Of a DNA stretch of 12,756 bases, positions 5,834 to 11,690 are shown piece by piece. The first letter of the stretch is position 1, and every line of letters begins with the position of its first letter. A program made the position numbers and the translations under genes. This DNA comes from Verrucomicrobiota bacterium (lineage in GTDB: Bacteria > Verrucomicrobiota > Verrucomicrobiia > Limisphaerales > JAGWYX01). The stretch covers positions 1 to 12,756 of the forward strand of contig JAGWYX010000028.1 of the NCBI GenBank assembly GCA_018969165.1, written 5' to 3'. Below the pieces are notes generated by a model, which saw only the letters and a list, made by a program, of their open reading frames with translations, searched no databases and was not told where the DNA came from.

Positions 5834-6574
5834 ATGTGGAAGAACATTGGCTACGATCAATGTTTGTCATTTATCAACTGCCAGGTGCGTCCCGGAAAGG
5901 CCGGCGGTCGGCGGGTCAGCGTGGGCCGTCCGACCGTCACGATTTCGCGCTTGACCGGGGCCGGGGCGCGCACGGTCGCCTCCAAGCTGGCGGACTACCT
6001 CCAGCTCCGGGCGCCGGGCGAGTGCCTCTGGACGGTGTTTGATCGGAACCTGATGGAGCGGGTGCTGGAGGACCACCACTTGCCCAAGCGGCTGGCGGAC
6101 TTCCTGCCCGAGGCTCATCAGTCCATGATCCGAGACGCGCTGGAGGAGTTGCTGGGACTGCACCCTTCCCACTGGACGGTGGTCCAACAGACGGCCGAGA
6201 CGATTCTGCGCCTGGCCCAGATGGGCGGGGTGATCCTGGTCGGACGCGGGGCCAGCATCATCACGCGCAAGCTGGACAATGTCTTTCATGTGCGGCTGGT
6301 GGGCGCGCTCGAAACGCGGCTGGCCCGAGTCCGCGCGGTCCACGACCTGGACCACGACACGGCGTTGGCCTTCATCCAGAAGGAAGACAGCGGGCGCCGA
6401 CGGTATTTGAAAGACCACTACGCGCACGACATCGACAACCCCCTGCTTTATCACCTGGTCATCAATACCGACCGGATCGGCTGCGAGGAAGCGGCGCGCC
6501 TGATTGGCGACGAAGTCGTTCGCCGGTTTCCTCCCGAACGGCACCGGGCGCCGGACAACGTCGGGTCTGGCTGA
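5834..6574 (+). CDS. Cytidylate kinase-like family protein
   Basis: A 246-residue predicted cytoplasmic P-loop protein of the cytidylate-kinase-like family (the family often annotated as cytidylate kinase-like, distinct from Cmk). The nucleotide-binding loop region is TVTISRLTGAGARTVASKLADYL (34-56). The Gly-rich loop lacks the usual Walker lysine, as in many members. Other family marks are VILVGRGASII (133-143), the Arg-rich lid HVRLVGALETRLARVRAV (152-169), the EDSGRRRYLKDHY stretch (184-196) and the end motif DNPLLYHLVINTD (201-213). Typical length is 200-250. The substrate is unknown; being named after cytidylate kinase is not proof of CMP phosphorylation. It lies 127 bases before the ATPase operon on the same strand and may be its first gene. 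The first 30 residues are less conserved-looking, so the true start could be slightly downstream. The ribosome site GGTGGAG is close to the ATG. Confidence 0.82.
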   Translation: MWKNIGYDQCLSFINCQVRPGKAGGRRVSVGRPTVTISRLTGAGARTVASKLADYLQLRAPGECLWTVFDRNLMERVLEDHHLPKRLADFLPEAHQSMIRDALEELLGLHPSHWTVVQQTAETILRLAQMGGVILVGRGASIITRKLDNVFHVRLVGALETRLARVRAVHDLDHDTALAFIQKEDSGRRRYLKDHYAHDIDNPLLYHLVINTDRIGCEEAARLIGDEVVRRFPPERHRAPDNVGSG

Positions 6575-6701
6575 CTTTGCCTGGCGGGGCCGGATCAGCC
6601 GATGCCGGCCGGAATCGGTCAGCGGCGGTCCGTATGCGGGACAACCCGCGGTCCGCCGGATGCCATCGTGGTCGCCGCCATTGGCTGCAAGACGAACTAC
6701 C
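6575..6701. other. Spacer before the V-type ATPase genes, with short hairpins
   Basis: A 127-base gap. GGCCGG (6588-6593) can pair with CCGGCC (6605-6610), and GCGGG (6636-6640) with CCCGC (6645-6649) around ACAA. CGGTCCG occurs twice (6626 and 6649 region). There is no T tract, so these are not typical terminators. I see no good sigma70 promoter, so the ATPase genes are probably read from a promoter farther upstream. Confidence 0.4.
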
Positions 6702-7271
6702 ATGCACGAAGTGATCCAACAGGTCCTCGCCGCTGAAGCCGAGGCCAAACGCCTGGTGGAGCAGGCCAAGGCCGACGCCGAGCGCCTGCGATTGGCGGCC
6801 CGGAGTCAGAGTCAGACCTTGATTGCCCAGGCGCGCCAGGAGGCGCGCGCGGAGGCCGAACGCCTGGTGAGCCAGGGTAGACAGCGCGCGGAGGACGAGA
6901 AGCGTCGGCGCCTCACGCAGGCCAAGGCCGAAATCGAAGCTCAGGTTCGGATCGATGGGGCCACCCGGCAATGCGTGGCGGTGGCAGTGGTCCGATGCCT
7001 GTGCCGGCAATCGGAGCCGGCCGATGAGCCGCGCAAGCCCGACCGTACGGTCGAGTTGGCGGCGCGGCAGCGCCTCGCCGCCGAAGTCACCGTCCCACTG
7101 CACGAGCCCACGCACACGCCAGCTTTCCCCGCGGGTGGCAATCGCGCTCCCCCGCTGACCCCGACCAGTCCGACTCGGCCTGCGTCGGGGATTACCGCAC
7201 GTTTACCGTTTGCAGGAGGGCGCTCGCAGCTCGAGTCAGAGCCAACCGCCGACCCGGAGACGTATCCATGA
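6702..7271 (+). CDS. V/A-type ATPase subunit H/G-like (peripheral stalk) with long tail
   Basis: A 189-residue protein whose first 85 or so residues are an uninterrupted Ala/Glu/Arg/Gln-rich coiled coil (MHEVIQQVLAAEAEAKRLVE and onwards). This is the form of the archaeal/bacterial ATPase H (Thermus G) stalk subunit, which pairs with subunit E to hold the catalytic head still. Ordinary members are about 100-110 residues. Here the coil ends near residue 103 (VVRCLCRQS) and is followed by about 85 residues of Pro-, Thr- and Arg-rich sequence with no family signature. The tail may be a real extension, or a stop may have been lost. The frame stays open to an ATGA overlap with subunit C. The start at 6702 is chosen because the coiled coil begins there; the frame is open farther upstream. 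Position as first gene of the operon supports the assignment. Confidence 0.72.
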   Translation: MHEVIQQVLAAEAEAKRLVEQAKADAERLRLAARSQSQTLIAQARQEARAEAERLVSQGRQRAEDEKRRRLTQAKAEIEAQVRIDGATRQCVAVAVVRCLCRQSEPADEPRKPDRTVELAARQRLAAEVTVPLHEPTHTPAFPAGGNRAPPLTPTSPTRPASGITARLPFAGGRSQLESEPTADPETYP

Positions 7272-8323
7272 CGGATCTGGCGGTTAATCGATTGGATTAC
7301 CTGGCGGCGCGCCTGCACGGCCGTCGCAGCCGATTGGCCGAGGCAAGCCGGCTCGACGACTTGTGCCGGCTACCGAATCTGACCGATCTGGGCCGGGCGG
7401 TGTATCCGGCCGCCGAGTTTGACTCCGCCGCGGCCTTTCAACGTCGGCTGGCGCAGGACCTGGTGGACGAGATCGACGGATTCCGCCCGCACCTGGAAGG
7501 CGCGGGGGCGGAACTGGTGGATTGGCTCCGGGTCAGGTTTCAAGTCGAGAACCTCAAGGTGTTGCTGCGGGACTTTCTGCGGGAGCCAGCATCAGCGGCC
7601 GGCCAGGCACACCTGCTGGCTTTGTCGAAGGACCTGGCCTTGGACGCGGCGGCCCTGCGAGCGGCGGAATCCCTCGAGCGATTCGCGGCAGGCCTGCCGC
7701 CGGGAACGCTGCGCCGGAGCGTGGTTTGGGCGGTGGACACCTTCGGCGTCGGCCTGCGGCCGTTCTTTCTGGAAGCAGCGCTGGACCGGGGGTATTTCCA
7801 GGAACTGCGGCGTCGGACCGACCGGCTCGCCGAACCGGACCGGGACTTGATCGACCCGATCGTAGCTCAGGAGATCGAGGCATTTTATCTGCTGCTGGCC
7901 GTCCGCGGGAGATTTCTGCATGGACTGGCGGTCGAGCGCGTGCTGCCGCTGGCCCTTGGCGGGGCTGAAATGTCCGCGGATCGGTTTGGCGCCTTGCTGA
8001 GCGCGGAGGACGTTACGGCGGCGGCGCGTTTGGCGGTTGGACGCGCGGTTGACGGTTTGCCCGCGGTACTGGAATCGGGGGAAGCGGCAGTGGCAATTTC
8101 CGGACTCGAGGCCCTGGCGTCGAGACGGTATTGGCGGCTCTGTAATCGAGCCTTTCGTGGCAGTCACATGGGGCTGGGCGCGGTAGTCGGGTATGTGGGA
8201 CTGCGGCGAGTCGAGGTAGCCAATTGGGTGATGCTCTCCGAGGGACTTCGTCTGGGCGAGGGCACGGAACGGCTGTGCGCCAGGCTGATTCCGTGCCAGC
8301 AGCCGGAGGCAGGTCATGTTTAA
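7268..8323 (+). CDS. V/A-type ATPase subunit C (AC39/d-like)
   Basis: A 351-residue subunit of the V-ATPase AC39/subunit C (eukaryotic d) family. It sits as a funnel on the membrane rotor and links the c ring to the central shaft. Family-like features are the all-helical, Leu/Ala/Arg-rich composition and repeated three-fold helical pattern. Examples are YLAARLHGRRSRLAEASRLDDL (about 11-32), VDWLRVRFQVENLKVLLRDFL (about 84-104; the WxxxRxxxxNLKxLLR pattern is typical), and the later VAQEIEAFYLLLAVRG (about 198-213) and PLALGGAEMSADRFGALLSAEDV. The usual length is 320-360. GGAGA seven bases before the ATG supports the start. The ATG overlaps the stop of the preceding gene (ATGA), and its own end overlaps the next gene by 8 bases, so translation is probably coupled. 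In most known A/V operons this gene follows K and E; here it precedes I. Confidence 0.85.
   Translation: MTDLAVNRLDYLAARLHGRRSRLAEASRLDDLCRLPNLTDLGRAVYPAAEFDSAAAFQRRLAQDLVDEIDGFRPHLEGAGAELVDWLRVRFQVENLKVLLRDFLREPASAAGQAHLLALSKDLALDAAALRAAESLERFAAGLPPGTLRRSVVWAVDTFGVGLRPFFLEAALDRGYFQELRRRTDRLAEPDRDLIDPIVAQEIEAFYLLLAVRGRFLHGLAVERVLPLALGGAEMSADRFGALLSAEDVTAAARLAVGRAVDGLPAVLESGEAAVAISGLEALASRRYWRLCNRAFRGSHMGLGAVVGYVGLRRVEVANWVMLSEGLRLGEGTERLCARLIPCQQPEAGHV
8305..8309 (+). promoter_or_regulatory. Strong Shine-Dalgarno for subunit I, inside subunit C
   Basis: GGAGG lies six bases before the ATG at 8316, inside the end of the subunit C gene. It decides the start of subunit I at 8316 over the later in-frame ATG at 8334, which has no such site. 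Confidence 0.7.
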
Positions 8324-10325
8324 GCCCGTAGCCATGAGCCGGGTCCGCTTGCTCATCCTGGAGCGGGATGAGCGGGCGGTTTTGAGTTCGCTGGGGTGGA
8401 TGGGCCTGGTCCAACTGAACCGCACGGCACCAGGACCGACACCAACTTCGCTCCGGACTCGGGACCGCGGCGCCGAGCTGGCACGATGCGATCGGCTCTT
8501 GGCGCGTGTCCTCGATTTGCGCCGGGCGCTGGAACCGCGGCCCGGGACCGACGCAGCGTCAGACCCGTTAGCCGGGACGCTCGACGAGGCCGAGGAAGCG
8601 CTTGACCGGATGGAGAGGACCGCGGCGGGCTTGCGGGTGCGCCGCCAATCTCTCCTTCGGCTTCAGTCCGAACTGGAAGCCGCCGGTAATCAGGTCTCGC
8701 GCTACCGCGGGGCCGGGCTGCCGCTCGATCGGTTCGAGGACTATTCGTTTCTGCATTTTGTGGTTGGGACTCTGCCGGCCGCGAATCTCGAACGGCTGGA
8801 ACGGTCTGCCGGTGGGCACCTGGCGCTGCTCCCGTTTCCAGCGCAGTCGGACGGGCGTCGGGCGTTGATCGCGTTGACGACCCGGCAGGAACGGCTCGCG
8901 CTCGAGGAGGCATTGGGCCGGGTCGGCTTCCAACCCGAGCGGTTGCCGGTCGAGGCCAGCTCGACCGTCGAGGCCTTCTGCGAAACCAACCAGCGCCAGT
9001 GTGCGGAGACGGTCCGTGATCTGGCGGAGCTTGACCGTGAGCAGCAGCGGTTGGCGAACCAGGCCGTGCGGGAGTTGGCCAGGATCGAACAGTTGGTCCG
9101 CGCCGAGCGCCGTTTCAGCGAAGCCGAACAAACCGGCCTGGAGTCTCAGGCGACCGTCTTGCTCGCCGGCTGGGCACCCGCCGCCGACGCGGACACGCTC
9201 GAGGCGCGCGTGCGGGAAGTCACCAGCGGCCGATGCGCCGTCGAGATTGCGGCGCCGGAACGACGGCCCGGCGAGACCGTGCCGGTCCTGCTGCGCCATC
9301 CCTGGTGGTTGCGCCCCTTTGCGGCGCTGGTCACGGCCTATGGTCTGCCGGCGTACGGTGAATTGGAACCGACCCTGTTTGTGGCCGCCAGCTTCATCGT
9401 CATGTTCGGCATGATGTTCGGCGACGCCGGCCACGGGGCCGTGCTTGCCGCCGGCGGGTTGATCGCCCGGATTGGTGGCCGCACGGTCAAGCAGCGCGAC
9501 GTGGGATTGCTGGTCCTGCTGGCGGGCCTATCCAGCATGACCTTTGGCGTCGTTTACGGGAGTTGCTTCGGGCTGGATTCGCTCCGGCCATACGCCCTGT
9601 GGCGGGACCCGCTGGCCGGCGACCCGCTGGGCCTGCTGGGCGGGGCGGTCGGGATCGGCATCATCCTGATCAGCCTCGGCATTCTGCTCAACGTGCTGAA
9701 CCGCCTGGAGCGTGGCGACCTGATTGGCGCGGTGCTGGACAAATTCGGTCTGGCGGGCGCGCTGTTTTACTGGGGCGGTTTGCTGTTGGTGGCTCGGTTC
9801 GGCGCGCTTCAGGCCCGGGGGTGGCTCCGGCCGGCGTGCCTGCTGTTCCTGGGATTGCCCCTGGCGGGTTGGGTGCTCCAGGAACCCATTGAATACCTCC
9901 GGCGCCGGCGCCGCGGATCCCCGCCTGGGCCGGGAGAAGGCCTGGGGAGCGCGGTGATCGAATCGCTGGTGTCGGCCTTCGAGGCGGTGCTCAGCTATCT
10001 GGCCAATACCATCAGCTTCGTGCGTCTGGCGGCCTACGCCATGAGCCACGCCGCGCTGCTGATGGCAGTCATCATGCTGGCGAATCAGCTTGGAAGATGC
10101 CCCATCGGCGGTGATTGCCTGAGCCTGGTCATGATTGTCCTGGGCAATATCGGGATCATCGTGCTCGAGGGGATCATCGCCTCGGTCCAGGCGCTGCGGC
10201 TCGAGTACTACGAGTTCTTCGGCAAGTTTTACACCGGCAATGGCCAGGCCTTCGCGCCGTTCCAGTTGGCGCACCCGGCGCCAGCCCCGGCCGCGATTCC
10301 CGCAGGGCATGAGAAACCCAAATGA
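8316..10325 (+). CDS. V/A-type ATPase subunit I (a-type, 116 kDa family)
   Basis: A 669-residue membrane stator subunit of the ion channel, homologous to yeast Vph1 and bacterial NtpI. Residues 1 to about 325 form the cytoplasmic arm with coiled-coil hairpins (residues about 70-115 and 220-280), which binds the peripheral stalks. Residues about 330-655 form the membrane domain with about seven to eight hydrophobic segments. Signature parts are FGMMFGDAGHG (364-374), NTISFVRLAAYAMSHAAL with the essential half-channel arginine at Arg570, and the end motif LRLEYYEFFGKFYTGNGQAFAPF. Usual length is 600-700. It starts within subunit C (8-base overlap) with GGAGG upstream. It works with subunit K to move ions across the cytoplasmic membrane. 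The call is secure; the coupling ion cannot be read from this gene. Confidence 0.95.
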   Translation: MFKPVAMSRVRLLILERDERAVLSSLGWMGLVQLNRTAPGPTPTSLRTRDRGAELARCDRLLARVLDLRRALEPRPGTDAASDPLAGTLDEAEEALDRMERTAAGLRVRRQSLLRLQSELEAAGNQVSRYRGAGLPLDRFEDYSFLHFVVGTLPAANLERLERSAGGHLALLPFPAQSDGRRALIALTTRQERLALEEALGRVGFQPERLPVEASSTVEAFCETNQRQCAETVRDLAELDREQQRLANQAVRELARIEQLVRAERRFSEAEQTGLESQATVLLAGWAPAADADTLEARVREVTSGRCAVEIAAPERRPGETVPVLLRHPWWLRPFAALVTAYGLPAYGELEPTLFVAASFIVMFGMMFGDAGHGAVLAAGGLIARIGGRTVKQRDVGLLVLLAGLSSMTFGVVYGSCFGLDSLRPYALWRDPLAGDPLGLLGGAVGIGIILISLGILLNVLNRLERGDLIGAVLDKFGLAGALFYWGGLLLVARFGALQARGWLRPACLLFLGLPLAGWVLQEPIEYLRRRRRGSPPGPGEGLGSAVIESLVSAFEAVLSYLANTISFVRLAAYAMSHAALLMAVIMLANQLGRCPIGGDCLSLVMIVLGNIGIIVLEGIIASVQALRLEYYEFFGKFYTGNGQAFAPFQLAHPAPAPAAIPAGHEKPK

Positions 10326-10346
10326 GCGGGCGGCGGCGGCGCCCGC
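10326..10346 (+). other. GC-only 7-bp hairpin between subunit I and K genes
   Basis: GCGGGCG (10326-10332) pairs perfectly with CGCCCGC (10340-10346) around a 7-base loop (gcggcgg). The stem begins one base after the subunit I stop and ends six bases before the subunit K Shine-Dalgarno. With no T run it is not an obvious terminator. It could protect or process the mRNA upstream of the proteolipid gene, whose product is needed in many copies per complex. That role is inferred. Confidence 0.45.
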
Positions 10347-10352
10347 GTGATC

Positions 10353-10357
10353 GGAGG
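10353..10357 (+). promoter_or_regulatory. Strong Shine-Dalgarno for proteolipid subunit K
   Basis: GGAGG five bases before ATG 10363 and eight before ATG 10366. The AT-rich TAATTATGATGAAATTG context around the start is unusual for this GC-rich operon and would leave the start region unstructured, fitting high translation of the c-ring subunit. Confidence 0.7.
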
Positions 10358-10362
10358 TAATT

Positions 10363-10698
10363 ATGATGAAATTGACTCGTTGGTTGGTCGGCTTGGTCAT
10401 CCTCGGGGTGATGGAAGGAGGCTGGGTGGTGTTGGCGGCCGAGTCGCCGGCCATCGCGGCGCCGGCCGAGCCAGCCTCCGTGTACAAAACCATCGGCCTG
10501 GGTGCCGCCGCGGCGTTCGCCGTGGCCGTGAGCGTTCTGGGGGCCGGCTACGCGGTCGGGCGGATCGGCGCGGCGGCGTTGGGCGCAGCCGCCGAGAAAC
10601 CCGAACTGCTTATCCGCAGCCTTCTGTTTGTGGCGTTGGCCGAAGGGCTGGCGGTGCTCGGGTTTGCCATCGCCATGATGCTGCTGCAAAAGATGTAG
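10363..10698 (+). CDS. V/A-type ATPase subunit K (c-ring proteolipid)
   Basis: A 111-residue membrane proteolipid forming the rotor ring. The first 26 or so residues (MMKLTRWLVGLVILGV, ending VVLAA-ES) look like a signal peptide, followed by an Ala/Pro linker. One helical hairpin follows: helix 1 at about 43-66 (LGAAAAFAVAVSVLGAGYAVG), a polar loop with AEKPE (77-81), and helix 2 at about 86-107 with SLLFVALAEGLAVLGFAIAMMLL. Glu94 is the ion-binding carboxylate. A single hairpin means an F-type-sized c subunit rather than the double hairpin of eukaryotic V-ATPases and E. hirae NtpK. The residue after Glu94 is Gly, and no Gln/Ser/Thr sodium ligand set is visible, so proton coupling is more likely. 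It starts after a strong GGAGG and a hairpin; the next gene begins 11 bases after its stop. Confidence 0.93.
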   Translation: MMKLTRWLVGLVILGVMEGGWVVLAAESPAIAAPAEPASVYKTIGLGAAAAFAVAVSVLGAGYAVGRIGAAALGAAAEKPELLIRSLLFVALAEGLAVLGFAIAMMLLQKM

Positions 10699-10709
10699 CC
10701 AGGGTTGTC

Positions 10710-11018
10710 GTGAAGATCGTGTGCATCGCGGACGCGGAGACCGTGCGCGGCTTCCGGTTGGCGGGGGTCGCGGGGCAAGTCGTTGCCACGCCGGCGGAAG
10801 CCGTCGCGGCGATCGAAGCCGCCGCGCGGCAGCCGACATGCGGCCTGATCGTCCTCACGGAAACGGTCGCCGCCGGCATTCGCGAGGTCGTCGAGGCGAT
10901 CCGGCTCGAACGCGATCGGCCACTGATCGTCGAGGTACCGGGCCCGGAAGGACCGCGCCGGGAGCGGAAACGGCTGCGACAGTTGGCCCAGGAGGCGGTG
11001 GGCATCCGGGTCGGGTGA
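10710..11018 (+). CDS. V/A-type ATPase subunit F
   Basis: A 102-residue soluble subunit of the central rotor shaft, which binds subunit D and can modulate ATPase activity. It begins with a GTG at 10710 (MKIVCIADAETVRGFRLAGV), the usual subunit F pattern of a Rossmann-like beta strand followed by a helix carrying xTVxGFRLAGV. Next come CGLIVLTETVAAGI (about 48-61) and RPLIVEVPGPEGP (about 71-83). Length fits the family (about 100-110). The frame is open far upstream, through the subunit K gene, but that upstream part is a shadow; homology begins exactly at the GTG. AGGG at 10701-10704 is a weak ribosome site. It sits 11 bases after subunit K, and subunit E follows after 18 bases. F lies before E here, the reverse of the common order with E-C-F. 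Confidence 0.88.
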   Translation: MKIVCIADAETVRGFRLAGVAGQVVATPAEAVAAIEAAARQPTCGLIVLTETVAAGIREVVEAIRLERDRPLIVEVPGPEGPRRERKRLRQLAQEAVGIRVG

Positions 11019-11036
11019 TCGAGCAGGCGACAGACC

Positions 11037-11690
11037 ATGACGACGAACGCACAGGCACCGGAGCTTTTGCGCCAGGAAATCCTGGCCGCCGCACGGCGCG
11101 AAGGTGAGGCGATCATTCGACGAGCGCAGGAGGAGGCCAGCGCTATGCTCGCCCAGGCGGCGGCCGAAGCCAGCCGGGTTCGACAGGAGCGACTCAACCA
11201 GGCCCAGGCCGAAGCGGCGCGCCGGGCCGAGCTGATTCTGGCCACGGTGCCCGTCGAAGTCCAAGCTCTGCGCGCCGCGCAGGTCGAGGCATTGCTTGAA
11301 TCGGTGCGCGACGCGGTGCGGCAACGGCTGCTCGCTCGAGAGGGTTTTTCTTACCGCCAAGCGATCATCACGCTGGCGGCCGAGGCGATCGGCCGGATGA
11401 CCGGTCGGGCCTTCGTGGTGCAGGTGTCGCGGGCCGATTGGACAGAACTCGGTGACTCGCTGGCGGTGGAAATCCAGCGCTCGGTCGGCGCGACTTCCGA
11501 GGGCATCACCGTTTCGGTGGAAACCGCGGGCGGCGAAGACGGTGTGATCGTGCGGGACGCGACGGGTCACCAGGTCTGGGACAACCGGCTTCTGGCGCGG
11601 CTGGACCGGCTGTGGCCGGAATTGCGGCGGCAGGTGGCCGTGCAGCTCGGACTCGTCGCCACGGGCTCGCAGGAGGGCCATCGCGTATGA
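11037..11690 (+). CDS. V/A-type ATPase subunit E (peripheral stalk)
   Basis: A 217-residue subunit. Residues 1 to about 85 form a long Ala/Glu/Arg-rich coiled coil (APELLRQEILAAARREGEAI, then QAEAARRAELILATVPVEVQ). Residues about 86-200 form the small alpha/beta domain of the E family (YRQAIITLAAEAIGRMTG, VETAGGEDGVIVRDATGHQVWDNRLLARLDRL, where the GGVIVxxxDGxxxxxNTLxxRL-like pattern is typical). The last residues run LRRQVAVQLG. It pairs with the H/G-like subunit encoded at the operon head to form the stalk joining the A3B3 head to subunit I. Usual length is 190-220. The stop overlaps the start of subunit A (ATGA, 11687-11690). The ATG at 11037 has only a weak upstream AGG. Confidence 0.88.
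   Translation: MTTNAQAPELLRQEILAAARREGEAIIRRAQEEASAMLAQAAAEASRVRQERLNQAQAEAARRAELILATVPVEVQALRAAQVEALLESVRDAVRQRLLAREGFSYRQAIITLAAEAIGRMTGRAFVVQVSRADWTELGDSLAVEIQRSVGATSEGITVSVETAGGEDGVIVRDATGHQVWDNRLLARLDRLWPELRRQVAVQLGLVATGSQEGHRV

Noticed and set aside
6588..6649. Short GC hairpins as a terminator of the kinase-like gene
   Set aside because: Stems are only 5-6 bp with no following T run, and similar stems are frequent in DNA of this composition.
6504..6701. Upstream in-frame ATG at 6504 as the start of subunit H
   Set aside because: It would overlap the end of the kinase-like gene and add about 66 residues without coiled-coil character. The family-like sequence begins at 6702.
10347..10709. 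Upstream extension of the subunit F frame through the subunit K gene
   Set aside because: The extension overlaps subunit K in another frame, is Gly/Arg-rich without motifs, and subunit F homology starts exactly at the GTG at 10710.
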